DNA from: Brachypodius melanocephalos
Lineage: Eukaryota > Chordata > Aves > Passeriformes > Pycnonotidae
Length of the DNA: 64,000 nucleotides
Direction: 5' to 3'
Assembly (NCBI GenBank): GCA_013398615.1
Contig: VZSR01001685.1
Coordinates: 1,711,874-1,775,873, forward strand
Translations under genes and position numbers: made by a program
Shown: positions 37,701 through 51,565 of the stretch, in pieces
Numbering within the stretch: position 1 is the first letter of the stretch
Layout of the letters: each line of letters starts with the position of its first letter
Notes under the pieces: generated by a model
The model's input: the letters and a program-made list of their open reading frames with translations, nothing else
Database searches by the model: none
Told to the model about the DNA's origin: nothing

Positions 37701-39386
37701 CACTTTTATCAATGTATGCATAGCTGGATTTCTACATACTACAGAAAAGTATAACTTAAGACCTAAGCTTTGCAAAGAACCTAGATTGTATTTTCTAAAG
37801 GGAAAAGCACATTTATAATGTGAAAATGTATAAATACTTAGTATTTAGCACACCTGAAATTTTATTGTCCTAATAATGACTAGAATAAACCATTAGAGGG
37901 CTGAAATACTTTGTCTAACCATAACATAAGTGGCATAATCCCCTAAGAAGATTTTTCTCCCCAGGAAGATAAATTTTAATTGCATTTTTTGCCCGTACAA
38001 AAAGTTATGGAAAACAATTTGTAGTTACAAAAACACTATAAATTGGTAGAAGATATCTATTCCCAAATGTGAATAGTTGACCAGACTTTTTGGAAGTCAT
38101 GAATGAAAGAATTTCATTCCACAATTTAAAAAAAAATCCAACATTTTATATTACTGATTAGCATATGCACCTGTTCATTAAAAGGGACTGAATTTGGCCT
38201 ATTATAGTACATTTATTCACTGAATTTTATGTGCTTAATTTTACACATGAAAATCTACACTTCTACTTTAAGATCTACGGAGGGCCTAAGTGAGCCAGGC
38301 ACTCGAGTTTTGATAGAAGGTTCATAATGCAAGTATAGGTCCTAATTTTGTTAAAGGCAAAAGGCATGTTATGTCTTTTTAGCTGACATCTTCTCCACTT
38401 TACCGATGAAAAGCAAAACAGAAAGGTGAACTCTGGTGATTTTAAACATCGCGAGCAAGGCATAAAGTGGAACACGTGGGCTTCAGGGTAACTTCTGGAG
38501 TAATTATAGAGGAAAACAGAGATAAAATGATAGAGTTCTGGTAAAGAAGGTATGAAATCAGTGAAAGCCTCACTGAGAAGTCAGGATAAAAGGAAGAAAA
38601 AAATGAGGAAGTAAGTCAGACTTGCTAGAGAAGTTCTACACCACTCATAAAAAGTCACCCTTAAAATAACACTGTTATTTGTATTGGGGCAACAAATTTC
38701 ATATGAAATAGTAGTATATTAAATTGAATCTCAAGTGTGAAGATGATAGTTTGATTCTCATTCTTCTGTCAGCATCCTTACTCTTCTCAGGACGTCTTCT
38801 GTATGCTAATAAAAGATTCAGTCTCATGTGAATGCATAACCAAAGAAAATTTTCTCCCATTTTTGCAAGAAAAATTATATGTTCCACTATTAATAGAGTT
38901 GCTATCAATGTAAGGCCTACTCTCCCACCTTCAAAGCACACCTTGATGACATTAATCCAGAATTATTTCATCTTTCATAAGCTTAACATAATGCAATCTT
39001 TCTGAAGTCAGGTTGATTAAAACAACCCTATGAATGCTAACCATGCTAAAAATAGGTGCTAAATTATTTTAATCTTGTTATCAAATAGTAACAAGACATC
39101 ACAAAATGAAACCAATTTATATTATACAAATTGGTTTCTCTGCTCTAAAAGATTTCAGGAAATGGCAGGGCATTTCATTATGGGTGTGAAGGAAGGAAAA
39201 GCATTGCAACACTTGAAGCCTTATTTCATACAACTGTGCTTTTAATATAAAAACAGGTTCTAAAAGATTCTGAGCAAACACATCCTACAGATCTTAGGAT
39301 TTGGGTTAGATCCTCTTGAAAAACCTGAGGAAAAAGTGAGATTTAACCCAAAAGAACATGAAGTCTCAATAGCTTTGTATGTCTAG
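34740..39386. other. Mostly unique AT-rich noncoding DNA
   Basis: No gene is recognised. The part at 35150-35560 is less AT-rich. It holds a good splice-acceptor-like site (polypyrimidine tract then AG at about 35317), a 66-codon frame upstream and a 55-codon ATG frame at 35393-35560. These are discussed as a finding. The rest has only short chance frames. Confidence 0.5.
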
Positions 39387-39583
39387 GTTCAGCCACCCTT
39401 GTTGAAAGCAGTGCAGAGGATTGCCAGTTATTTGAAACATGACATGAACCTGCTTAGGAATTATGTCTGGCAGATAAACACATCATTACATCCAGCATCA
39501 ACTGGCACCCTCAGCACAGCCTCCCTGCCCTATTCACAGCCTGATGCCATGAGGAGAATGGGTGTCACTCCCTGCAGTCTCAG
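39387..39583 (+). other. Candidate cryptic exon, unassigned
   Basis: A possible 3' splice site (gtatgtctag, AG at 39385-39386) and a good 5' splice site (CAG/GTACGAG at 39583/39584) bound 197 bases that stay open in one frame throughout. The stretch is less AT-rich than its surroundings. The encoded residues, such as LKAVQRIASYL and LLRNYVWQINTSL, match no family I know. A frame this length stays open by chance often enough that coding status is unproven, and the pyrimidine tract before the acceptor is weak. Confidence 0.15.
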
Positions 39584-42500
39584 GTACGAGGGAATGTGAA
39601 ACGATGCACACAACAGCTGTACGACAGTGACGGTGTACCAACAAACACAGACAAAAACACTTCCCAAAAATGGGCCTTTCCCCATCTGACTACCATTGTC
39701 CTTGCAGGACGATCTGCTCAGTGCTAAGGCAAAGCTTCTAACATACAGACACACAAAGAGGTTATTCACTTTAATTAGTTACTTGTCACTGAGCCACACT
39801 GCATTACACACAACACATACAACCGATATGTAAAATATTTTCCAGCATAACAGTTTGTGTAAGTAGTCTTTGAATGCCACTGCTATAAGACCTTTAAATG
39901 TCTATCAGTGTTTAAAAAGAAGGGAGGGCCAAGGTCTCTCAAACCAGTAAGACTTTTAGTTATCCTGTGTGAAATTCTTCACGCAGCCTCATGGTCACCA
40001 AATCCATGGTACAGGAAGAACAACCCCGATCCTTTCTTGTATGGTTTCTGCAGGACCACTAACAGTGGCCTGGAATTCTACATTTGAGAGTCAATCTCAT
40101 TATTACATCATATGTAACATGAAAGATACCTTTGTCCTCTCAGTGCTTTGCTAACTATGTGCTTGGATACGTACTGAAGTCAGCTCAGCTCTCCTTTACT
40201 TTTAGTGTGTTAGACTGATGTATTTATAAGAAAAGGATAATGAAATAGTACATGGAACCAGAAATGGCATATAAAACCAGAGACTGACATAAGATTTTAC
40301 TGCATAATTTCATAAGCTTCAAGGAAAATACTCACAAAACTATTGCATATAGGAGACACAGATTTCAGGAGCACTTGTCTTTTAAGAATTTAACGCAGTG
40401 ATAATACAAGAGAGTTGCAAGCCAATACTGCATAGAAATTGCTCAAAGGCCTTTCAGACATAAAACTGTAAAGCTGGTTTATCTAAAAGTCAGGAAATGC
40501 CTAAGGTCTCAATACTCCTCAAGTAAATGTAGGAAAATATTGGATCCAGGCCTACAAGTGTGCAGCACATATTAATACACTTCACTCAGTCTTAAACCCA
40601 CATAATTCAATTTCTCACAGTGTTATTTCGCAAATTCTTAGATTCAGGTTTCTGTGAGAAGATAACCACACGTGTTCCCATTTTTGATGGGAAGATTAGA
40701 AATCACATAACACAAGGAAGGAAAATCCTATCTTATGTAAGATAAAAACAGCTTAAAATCCCACAGACTGATATAAAGATTTTCCTTTTTATATTGGGAT
40801 CTGACTCTAAGCTACCAATACTATCATTCCTGTCACTCCAGAGGTGACCTCTCAACAGAAGTGCTGAGAAACACTACAGAAACATGTATGGAGGAAGAAG
40901 CTTATGTCATAGTACATATTATAATAACTTCAAATCAGCATGATACCTTGCTATTCACTGACTGACAATTCAGAAAAGCTTTAGATAGGTGAAGTTCTCA
41001 CTATGTGGCTTATGCATGGCCTTCTAAGCAGGGTTGCAGAGACATACCTCAAAGAATATTTCAAATTAATTAAATGGCATTCGACAATTTGTCAAAAGTA
41101 ATTTTGGTGAAATTAAATATATTCCTTTATTTGATTCCTGCTCCTTTGTCATCTCTTTCATGATCTAGATGCACAGCTATTATAGTAAATAACTTCAGAG
41201 TTTAGAAAAAATGTCAGGTAACAACTCTTTTTAATGAAACTAATAATCACCCAGGTAATTTCTCTTTTGTTTATTTTTGCAACAAGAAATTATTATTTTT
41301 GTTTAACTCAACTGCAACAAGGAGTCGTAAATGTCAAACATTGTCCTTTAATTACTACAATTATTTCTGCTTTTGTTAGGAATTACATAAAACAATTGAA
41401 ACAAGTATTCATTTGATAAATCAGCATTTCATTCAGGTATCAGAGGCTACACACTATAAGGTAAAAGGAAATTATTACTTTTATATTCACTAGTGTAAAT
41501 GCATGTTCAGTTATGCAACCTTTCCAACAATGTTACCAGTAAAGAGAAATATTCAGCTAATTCACCCTAAAATAAGGTATCATGAAATCTGCCTAGCAGC
41601 TTAAGAGGGAGGACTATGAAGATAAACAGACTTACATGGTGTTGGAACTGGTGTGAAAAATAGTGTATGTTTGGAGGAAGTCTGCACTTATAAACTTTCT
41701 CAAAACAAGCTGGGCTTTTAATGTTGTGTTCAATCAACCTCCTGCTTGTTTTTCCATCAGTGTAGCATCATTGCATAAACACATAAGCAAAAAAAAAAAA
41801 AAGAAAAAAAAAAAGAGTGGATTTTGCTGAGCAGCCACGTTAGCTACATGAGAGGACACTGATTCTCAATTCCATAAATAAGACTGTTGATATTATCATG
41901 TGTTTCTGCACTTAACAAATAAAGACTTTGGCATTCTTTCACTCTGCATGGGTTGACTTCTCACTCAGCACTTAGTTTTGCATCAGTTCCACTTGCTGGA
42001 AGCTCTTTATTCAGATTTAATCTAATCCAGATGATTATTACCAAGACGACAAGCAGAAAACAGAGTGTGAAATATGAACACAGAGCTTGAAAAAGATTAC
42101 TCTCATCATTGATGAGACAGGAATCACACAGCAGCAAATCAAACCATGTGACTTCCTGGAGCCATCAAGGCTCTTAAAAGTTTGAACAGAGAAACTAGTT
42201 AGCAAAAACTGCCCAAACAGAGGAAACACATTTAAGCTCTAACACTGCTGAGAAAGCAGCATGTGAAAGTTCCCCATGGACTGATAAGCCCTGGAGACCA
42301 ACTATGCCACTAAGACTGCAAGAGCTGCTACACTCATGGTGCTGACCACCGGTTAGAAGGACAAGGCCACGGGCACAAGATGCACAAACATCAACAAGAT
42401 GTTGTACAGCTTATGCTGCCCAAGGAAGCAGTTTCTGGTACACACAGACAAAGGCTATGGCATCATTTGCAGACCTGATAAGTGAACAGCCCCCTGAAGC

Positions 42501-42970
42501 TCCTCCTCAACACATATCTAGAAGCCTCTCCAGGCAAACCTGCACAGTCCCTTGATTCTGGGCAGACAGTATACAGCCACGCTGGTTTACTGAATAAAAG
42601 GTGTCCTCAGCAATTCTGGTTGCAATCTGTACCACCTCAAATACTACTTCTAATAAGAAAAAGGGAATTTACAATGCTGACAAAGAGGTAGTATGATAGC
42701 TATTTGCAGAGATGAAACCAAGAGAAGCATTATCTTAATTGTCTGCAGTTTTCAAGGCATCCAGTAGAGAAGATATTAGCTAAGAACAAACCTTGAGCAG
42801 TGTGCTGGCATTCATTGAGCTCCAAAGAAAACGGTCATGCTGCCAAATGTAATTTTTCCAGCTGCCAGTAAGGCTTGGTAAGTCCAAAGTCCTGTGACCT
42901 TGGACAGAAATTAAAGCCTTGCAGACATACAGGTAGATTTCCACCAGGGGAAAGGGTGAAGAACAGAGGA
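39584..42970. other. Unique noncoding DNA
   Basis: No gene is recognised. The part at about 42270-42660 is less AT-rich and has an AATAAA at 42593-42598. It may be a decayed repeat, but I cannot name one. A poly-A tract at 41789-41817 is listed separately. Confidence 0.5.
41789..41817. repeat. Poly-A tract
   Basis: Fourteen A, one G, then eleven A and GAG. No element body was recognised upstream of it, so it is called only as a simple repeat. Confidence 0.95.
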
Positions 42971-43240
42971 AAGTAGGGACAAGACAAGAGGAAATGGCCT
43001 CAAGCTGTGCCAGCAAAGGTTTAGGTGGGACATTAGGAAGAATTTCTTCACAGAAAGCATTGTCAAGCACTAGAATGGGCTATGTGGGGAAGTAGTAGAG
43101 TCACCATTCCTGGGAGTATTAAAGTACCAACTGGACATGGCACTAGCTGCTATGGGTTAGTTCACATTGTGGTGTTTAGTAAAAGATTGGACTTGATGAT
43201 CTTGTAGGTCTTTCCCAACCTTAATGATTCTGTGATTTTA
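42971..43240 (+). mobile_element. CR1 LINE 3' end, 5'-truncated
   Basis: The copy starts at the CR1 block 'gacaagaggaaatggcctca' and continues through 'gggacattaggaagaattt', 'cttcacagaaagcattgtca', 'gtggggaagtagtagagtca' and 'ggacttgatgatcttgtagg'. It ends with the typical 'tcccaaccttaatgattctg' and a tgattctgtgatttta tail. In translation it gives the pol C-terminal pattern WDIRKNFFT, with an in-frame stop a few residues later. It is a short, inactive copy in sense orientation. Confidence 0.92.
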
Positions 43241-44280
43241 TAAAATGAAAGGAGATTATGTTGTCAGAAGCTGCTTTTGTGGGGCAAACAAAAGCAGGAA
43301 GGAAATTTTTCAGAGTTTTGATTACTGGAATTGAAATAAGCTGCTGACTCAACAGCACTGGAAGCAGATGCGTAAAAGAAAAAGGTTCAGGGAGTTTGAG
43401 AGAGTAGAACACAAATTGTAGCTGCTTATTTTCTATTATTCATCATAGATGACGGTCGAATTGCCTTAATGTAGGTAGTAAAGGGCCAACTGAAGCCTGG
43501 AACTAAAACATGAACCTATCTTCCCTAATCTTTTGCTTTTCCTTTTCCCCATATATGATTAGCATCACTGAACTGGATGATCCCAGGTTTGTTTTATCTC
43601 CTTTGAAAATGATATCTCTCATCATGCATTTAGCTATGTTTTCAAATGTGACCAGTCAAGTGCCTAAAATTTTACAGGTTTGTTTTTCCCAATTACATCA
43701 ATAATACACCATTAACCACTGCAGTTGCAAGAAAGTAAATTCAAAAGGCAGATCCAGCCAAACATTTAAAATTTAATGACTGTATTGCAACATGTGTGCG
43801 GCTTATATATTATCATGTTAGCTCATGCCATTGTATTAATGTGCAGTTAAAACAGCCCCACAGTAAGGAATCAGGTAGGACCTTTTCTCCTGCAGCCAAA
43901 TCCCTCCTACACAGTATTGTGGGCCAAAAGTCCCATTATAACAAGTGTAACAATGCTAGAAACTGTAAGCTGCAATTTTAGCTACACAACTTATATTCCT
44001 TTATTCCTCATTTAGAAAATGCTTTTTATGCATTACATTGACTGTTTCTAAGGTTTCCTTCATTTGCTCATTCGAAGAGCTCACTTTTGTTTCACCATGC
44101 CTATTTTCTGCTGGTCCAGCACAGTCTGAAATCTCTCTCCAGAGCAGCAACATTGTGTTGTGAAAGAGAGTGAATCAAGTTAATAGCCAAGCTTGCTACA
44201 TTTATGATGCATCAAAGAGTTGTAAGGGAGAAATGCAACTATGGAAACAAACTTCATGTTTCTTCATTTCAGCATTTCAG
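43241..44280. other. Unique AT-rich noncoding DNA
   Basis: No gene or repeat is recognised. Confidence 0.55.
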
Positions 44281-44316
44281 CCTTTTTTTCTTTCTCTCTC
44301 TCTCTCTCTCTCTCTC

Positions 44317-44360
<44 letters not shown>

Positions 44361-44387
44361 CCCCTCTTCTCTTTCTCCCTCCTTCCT
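44281..44387. repeat. Pure pyrimidine tract with (CT)n and T40
   Basis: All 107 bases are C or T. It begins with T-rich sequence, then about a dozen CT units. An uninterrupted run of 40 T follows (44321-44360), and then a C/T-mixed tail. Such a mirror-rich homopyrimidine tract can adopt triplex structure and is prone to slippage, so the T-run length in the assembly may not be exact. Three overlapping open frames here (64-103 codons of Phe/Ser/Leu) are artefacts of composition. Confidence 0.97.
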
Positions 44388-44658
44388 GGACTGCATGACT
44401 TTTTCTACAGAAAGTTGGGAGAAATTCTCTTGGAGTAGCAGAACTTCTATTTGCTTAAATCAGATCAGATGTCTGCCCTAAAACCAGACATGACAGAAAA
44501 GAATATAAGTTATTATTCATTCTGTTTGCCTTATATAAACGACAACAGCAAATAAAAGAATATACTGGACAAGAACTCACAGGAAAATGTTTTAAAGGAA
44601 CTGAAGAACTCAACTGGAATAGAGGCATGAAAATATAAATAGTTTCATTCTTACTAAA

Positions 44659-44703
44659 TAATAATATTATTATTAGTAGTAGTAGTAGTAGTAGTATTAT
44701 ATT
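44659..44703. repeat. ATT/(TAG)7 microsatellite
   Basis: AAT/ATT units lead into seven TAG units plus TA (44674-44696), then ATTAT. It is a simple trinucleotide repeat of moderate purity. Confidence 0.93.
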
Positions 44704-46017
44704 CAAATTAAACTATTTAGTTTAATTTAGGAAATTCTCTTTAGTCCAAGGTATTTTGCTGAAATATACATACAAAGTAAATGAGTATGGGATGTCCCAG
44801 GATATGACTTTGTCAATCACAGGAGAGCAACACTTAAGTGCAACTAGCACCTGAAATGTCTACTTTGTATGTGATATCCATGAGCTTTCTTCCTAACTTG
44901 CATGGGGGAAAAGAAAATTTTAAAAAATATAATAAAAAGCTATCAAGAACCTCCTTCAGCTGCAAACATCTTAACAACTTACTCAAATCACTCAAATGCC
45001 CTCAATCAAACGCAACCACCACGACCAGAACCTGACTAGCTTGGTAGAGCCCTCTACTGATTACAGAAAGGAAATGAATAATAACAAACCGTTTATTTCA
45101 CCACTGATTTCAGATAAGGCAAATATATATCATATCTCATATAGCTACTGACACAGGCAGTTTTTCTATTTGAAATTTGTTTACTTCTGGTAAGGCAAAA
45201 GTTCTGGACAGCTAAAGCCTAATAACAGACCAAATTGTAGAATTATTGTTGTAGAATATTAAGCAAATAATAATGTGCATTAACACACAATTTTAATGTG
45301 CATTAAACTACAAACTTTATGTTTCATAACTTAGATATGCTATTTACACAGAATATTGAAATTACTGTCTCTGTCAGCACAGTAGCAGGCAGAAAAAATA
45401 CCATCATGTTTGTGCTAATATATACTACAGAAAGATAAAAACGAGTCACGTTTTGTTCTTCTAAAACTTTTCACATTTTAATTCTGTACAATTTATGAGG
45501 GGAAGAAGGTACCCAAGAAAAGAACTGGAACAGGAGATAAAAACTTACATGACCATTAAGAGTAATGCACTATACAGGAGTTAGCACAAGTGTGCTAAAA
45601 AGTGTGATTTACTTCATAAAGTTTATGTATGAAATGTGATTTCAAAATTACTGTCAGAAAATTAAAGATAGAACTATAATATAATATTGTGAACACTCAC
45701 ATCCAGATTAAATGCAAGAGTTAACATTTCTAAAATGTTACCTAATTCAAGAATGTATTACTTAATTTCTCACTTTATCTTATTAAAAAATTATTATCTC
45801 ATATTTTTTGTTTCACACTTCAGTGAAGTGAAAGGAAAAAGCTCAGGAAAGCTTAGGATTTGCTGCCAGTGCTATTTGACAGAAGACCCTTTCCTATGTT
45901 AAGACAATAGATAGGTACATATTGGTGGTAACTGTTTCTTGGCAACAGGAAGGTAAAGTGACATCTTTTTTCCTTTCCCTTATGGAGAAAGGGGGCTTTT
46001 GGAAACTTCTTTTTTCC

Positions 46018-46034
46018 TTTTTTTTTTTTTTTTT
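46018..46034. repeat. Poly-T run
   Basis: Seventeen T preceded by T/C-rich sequence. It could be the reversed tail of an unrecognised insertion, but none is visible. Confidence 0.9.
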
Positions 46035-49000
46035 CAACCCACAAAGAAGCATACAGCTTTGGTGTTAGAGACCATAGACCTGTAGTACTGCAAATTATTT
46101 TGCACTTTCCATAATTCTTCTTGGGAATATATTGCTGAGCAAATTTTAGTAAAATTCACAGGATTTAGATACATTTTGCTGCATCTGTGGGTAACAGGAC
46201 ATCATCAGACATTAGCAGATTCTGAATCAGATTGCTTCAAGAACAAAGTGCTACCCATTCCATGGATATCCACACAAGCCTGCCAAGCAGCCTGGCAAGA
46301 AGGTCATTCTTGTGAGCCAGACTTTCAAACCCCCAAGATTTTTAAAGGCAGAAAGATACAGCCCTTGCTGACTTGGACTTGGGAGTGCCTCTCACATCTG
46401 CATAGATAAGTTTTAACCACGGCCTCACTGATGATAGGTTTGTTTTGTCTATCAGCCTTTCAAGGCTAAAACTACTGAACAACAAAGATTGCTACAGAAG
46501 TGCAGAGCCCTGAGGAAACTCAAAACCAACCACTTGTCTGTAAAGCTGTCCTGTTATGTGTCTAAAATACTGTGTAATACAAGTTTTAATATTTTATACT
46601 GTCACAGATCCATACGGAGTTACAACTTACTTGACTGAATATGGTTTGAAACAAAATTGGTCTAAGAAGTAGAGAAAATTTACAATGATAATTAATGTAT
46701 CTTTGACATAATTTCCATTTAAGCTTCAGAAAATAAATTTATAATGCTAATTACTATTAGTTTTCTCAGTACACTTGATGAACATGACATTTCTCATCTT
46801 CTGAATATTAATAAATATTGGATTAAAGCACTGTGTTAAGGTATTTCAACTATCTGCTCTTTTACACACATACAGATGTACATTTTATGAACTGTGTGAG
46901 ATGTTTGGACAATATACTCTAGATACAGTATGTCTAGTAACAAAATTAAATACATCTTAATCATATCCAAGCACAAAATCTCTTTGAATACTGTCACATT
47001 TTTCAAACATGAAGAAAAAAACTCATTTGGAGCTCACAGTAGCATCTGTTTTTCACTCAACTAGCATCTTACATTTTCTTCTGCTCTGAGCTATGCATGC
47101 AGTATACAAAAAACATGCTAAGACACAAAATAATGGCACTTTCAGATTGTTATGTTAAGCACAAAACACATTTCCATTTATTTTCCTTTTTAGCTTTTTG
47201 GACATAAACAGCCATATAACATCATTACTTAGTATTTTTATTACTACTACATAAACTCAAATACAAGTAACAATGATTTTTAACTTAATAGTTCAGAAAT
47301 GAAACAGCAGGCTGGTAGCTCAAAAGGCTAATGTATTACAGTGTAATAATAATGCTAAAATAAAATGTGAGGAGATTTCAGTTCAAGAACTAAAGGTCTT
47401 AATGTTTAATTCAATGGTCCTCCATCCATGCAGCATAGAGCAACATCATGTAAATCAGGGAGGTGAACACTATCACTTCAACAATAGGCTTATTTCAGCA
47501 CTAGCTGCATGACACAAAGTTCTTCTTTCTCTTCTGCTCAAAGAAAGGCCCTTCAATAGTCCCAAAGGAGAAATCTAATGATGCCTCGTGCTAAACCACC
47601 TCATCGTCATTTGGTGCTTCAGAAAAGCCTCCTGTTTGTCCTCACACTCTTCACGCAAGCGTGACTGTTTCTTTCTAGTTAACAAATTTTAGCTTGCATT
47701 AAACCTTATCAGTAAACATGGCAGTACTGCAAAATCAGCAATTAAGGCTTCAATAGCTTCTACCAATTAGAGCTGTTGTGTGCCAAGAGCTACAGCAGAG
47801 ACAGATTGTGTGCCAGGTTTATTAACTCATTCTTTTTGCAGTGGAACAGCTAAGTGCCTCTTTTCTGGCCACATTAAAGTACATATAGTTGTTTTACAGT
47901 GACATACGCCTCTGCCTTCAAAAACAAAAACAAACCCCCCAGAAGGCTGTGAATTTTTCATTTGAGATCTTTCATATCTATACTGAAGGGACTACTACCT
48001 CTATAAGTGAAATATAATCTAGCATGGCTATACCTGTTGCTATGCAGACAGCACTTCTTTTACTGAGCCATCTACATGAAATTGTTTTTCCATTTCTGTA
48101 CCCTCATTCCTTGTCAGTGCATTCCCTGATCCCAAAAAAACCTGCACTGGTGGGGACTTCACTCACATGAGTGACCATTTCTTCAGCAGTGGTGGAGGGG
48201 AGAAAGGAACTATTATAATCAAGCTTCAGAAATCCATTTGCATAGACAGGATGGCAGAAATGGATGATGGATTTAGGTTGAGAGAAATCTTTCAGTGGAA
48301 AAATAAATACCCAGAGACTTTGAAGGATAGGTTTAACATCTCAGATGTTGGAGCATAAGCTCTATCAGGCAGGGACCACAATGCTGTTAGGCATTTCTAT
48401 TCTCCCCAGCACAGTTCAACAATGATTAATTTGCACTGCAGCACCAGAAATCATGAACAATTATAAGCTGTGGTTTTCCAAAGTGCTGCATACCTTCAGC
48501 AACTTTTTACTTAAATGCAGATAAAGAGGCAGACCTATACGAAACTGTGTTACTAAAGTCAAGATTTCCTTCAGCAAGAGAACGTGCATTTAAGTCTAAA
48601 TGTTAGAAAATGTCATTCACTGCATCTGATAGGATAACTAGAATGCAATATTAAAAGCAATTCACATAACAGAGTCCATTTAATACGATCATTAATATTT
48701 CAGACTGATTTTGAAATTGAAGAAAAAAGAAGAAACCAAGATGCATATGTAACAAAATTTATATTTCATGAACCTTAATTGCTGTAACTAGGGCACAGGG
48801 ATTAAAGGCCTATGCCTAAGGCATCTGGTCCTGAGGACAATATATTACACAAGCATTTCAATTTTGGGGTTCAGAAATTAAGTTTTTTAACCCTCTTGAT
48901 TCTGAAGAAAAGCTAAGGCATGAAATCTGAACAAATCCCATTTCCATGATGCAGTCCTAAAACTACCTGTCTACCTAGAAAAAGAATTTTGAAGATGAGG

Positions 49001-51266
49001 AACTGCTCTGCCTGGTTAAGTTTTAATAGCATTTGCTGGGATTGAAAGAATTGTATGATATTGCTGTAACAAAGGACTGATCAAATGAAATTTGGTCGAA
49101 GCACTGCTATGGTGAGCCCTGTGGCTGGTGTGTGATACCTGCAAACACACACACTTTCAGAGACACCTGCACAATCAAGGGTAGATTTGAGGTCTTTCCT
49201 CTGTATTTGTTTGTAAACTCACTGCAAGCCTAACTTAATGAACAAACACCAGTGATGAAAATCAAGAATCTCTTGGTAATTATGCACTGCTAGTTGAGCT
49301 TCCGTTTTCACTATTTCAGTCACGATCATAACGGCTCTGCAGTCAGCTGTGCTTTGTTTTATAGCTCTCTAAAGTTGACTTCAAAGGGTGCCTAGCAGCA
49401 TTCCCCATTTCAGATCTGCTGTTTAACTCATTTCATCTATTGTGCATTCGGCTCAGCCCTGAGCACCAGCGACAGTGCCGCTGTGCCACCACTGCAGGTT
49501 AGCTCAGGTCAACAAAATCAATGTCATTTACAACTTTTTACATTCTCCTAAACTTAAAAGCCCGGCATGTACAGAAGGAGACTGTATACCTTAATATGCT
49601 TTCCTACCCACAAGCAGATATTTGGCCCATTAGTTCAGTTCTTTTTAATCAGTACATGTAAATCATGTAAGTATTGTTTGTTTAAATGAGAATGGGTATA
49701 TATTCTTTCTAGTAACTTCCAAATTACAGAAAAAAAATCTGTTAGTTTCACTATCAGAAGATCAGCTTGTTATGCTAGTCTAGGAAATGTGTCAGGTAAG
49801 TCAGGGATAAAAGAAAGAAAATATTCTGAAGAATTGAACAAGAGGCACCACCTCACTAGTTTTAAAATCCATTTTGTTTAGATTGCAGCACAGGACAGAT
49901 TCATCCTGAATATTCTTTTTTTTTTTTTAAACTAAATTACTGTAAGCCATAAAATAATATTATACAGAAACACAGCAGAAAACACGGATTTTCCATTTCT
50001 GAGAGGAGAAAATAAAATCCAGGCAAAAACTATTTTCTGACATCAAGAATTATGGAAAATACACCTCCAAAACCATTTTGAAACTTATTTAACCTCTGGG
50101 TTCTCTTGGGACATACACTGCATTATGTTACAATCATGTCAAAATAATGTCAAAAATATTTACAAGTAGCATTTACTTTTCTAGATTCTCCTTCAGTTCA
50201 AAAAATCCCAAAGCAATACATCTAAACCATGTAGGTATTTTATTGTATAAAAGCTGCTAGACCAAAGTTTATCCTCAAATAAATACACTATGAGGTCCAC
50301 CAGTATAAATTTTGCTCTCATTGTCCATAAATCTCATGTAAATAATCTATTCCATGGCTGCTCCACAGATCTCTCCTTATGTCTCACTGCGAGGTTTCCA
50401 TTTTCAATGTACTTCAGATTCCTAATTCTGATAGTTTAGCCAACGTTCTCTGTCAGCTGCTAAGCTGCTACCATTAGTTACAGCTCCCTTTCATGATTTG
50501 TAAGGATTATCTTCATCCCAAATGATTAGGAAGTGTCTGAAAAGAGTCATCTCTAATGATACACTATAGACATTCAGACTTAATTCTTCAAAATAACCTG
50601 AACCTTCTGAAATGGCCATGACTCTGCAATATTCCATTTGGCCCCTGGGTCTTGGACAACTCCTATAATGTGTAATAGCTTATATTCTAGATATAAAGCC
50701 TTTGCATTAATGTATCTACTTTACCTTTAAAAAACTGCAGTGTTCTTCTTTATTAAGACCTCTGGGACCATAAAAATAATTCCATTCTTGTTTTTCTGCA
50801 ACAACATCAGACTACACCAGACTGTTTCCTTTCTTTCGCTCCTTATTCCTTCTGCTGCATTTTTTATTATTTATCTATTTACTACATCACACGTCATTAT
50901 TGGGAATAACAGCTGTCAGAGATTCTGCTCCATCGGGGAAGATAGATCTCAGAATTTTTCACTCTGCTTTTTTGCAAATCTAACTTTCACTAACTCTCAT
51001 CAGCTAAAATTCATGTGCAAATACAGATTTAGTGCTGAGAAACTTTGTTGCACAGCTTTCCTTGTAAAAATGTTTGCTCTTACAACTGGTCAGAAGAAAT
51101 TAAAGAGGTGCCTACACTGAGCACTGAGATCTAATCAAGGTAACGTATTACCTACACCTGAAACAGATGATCTAACTCATCTACATGCTCATACTTAAAG
51201 CCAAAAGTAGTTTGGCCCTTCTCTTATTTTTCATTTGGATGGTTCTACATTAGAATTTTCATTACC

Positions 51267-51292
51267 AAAAAAAAAAAAACAAAAAAAACCCC
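51267..51292. repeat. A-rich simple tract
   Basis: Thirteen A, a C, eight A and CCCC in sequence. It is a simple repeat with no recognised element body. Confidence 0.9.
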
Positions 51293-51536
51293 AGACATCC
51301 CGATTATTCAATAATTGGAAAAATGTAAAATTATAAGGAAACTCAACTTCACTGAATACGTTACCACCTGTGTCGATAATGAAAAAGGTGCAACCAATGC
51401 TCTTATTAGCTAATGCTACCCAGTACATCTTCAACCTTTTTTCTCTGAGCTATGACACACTGAAGAAATTACCAATCATTAAGTGATCTCAGAATTATTC
51501 CCTTTTTGCAGAAAAAAAAAAAAAAGTAAACTTTTT

Positions 51537-51552
51537 TTGTTGTTGTTGTTGT
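51537..51552. repeat. (TTG)n short tract
   Basis: About five TTG units follow a T run and a poly-A run at 51512-51525. They lie directly before the inverted-repeat cluster at 51566-51609. Confidence 0.85.
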
Positions 51553-51565
51553 AGGCAAACCTGTA

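Larger units (their letters stand above)
44704..51536. other. Unique AT-rich noncoding DNA
   Basis: No gene or mobile element is recognised in nearly 7 kb. Small features are a 17-base T run at 46018-46034 and a 14-base palindrome (TCACGC-AA-GCGTGA) at 47651-47664. A tRNA-like pair of boxes lies at 47313-47390, and an A-rich run at 51267-51292. The longest frame (50740-51120, 126 codons) opens at GTG and has no internal ATG until late, so it is not called. Confidence 0.5.

Noticed and set aside
42270..42660. Less AT-rich stretch ending in AATAAA
   Set aside because: It may be an old repeat or a gene remnant, but no consensus block or open frame supports either.
44170..44481. Three overlapping Phe/Ser/Leu frames
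   Set aside because: They are products of the pyrimidine tract.
50740..51120. 126-codon plus-strand frame
   Set aside because: It opens at GTG, has no ATG in its first three quarters, is Phe/Ile/Ser-rich from T-rich DNA and resembles no family.
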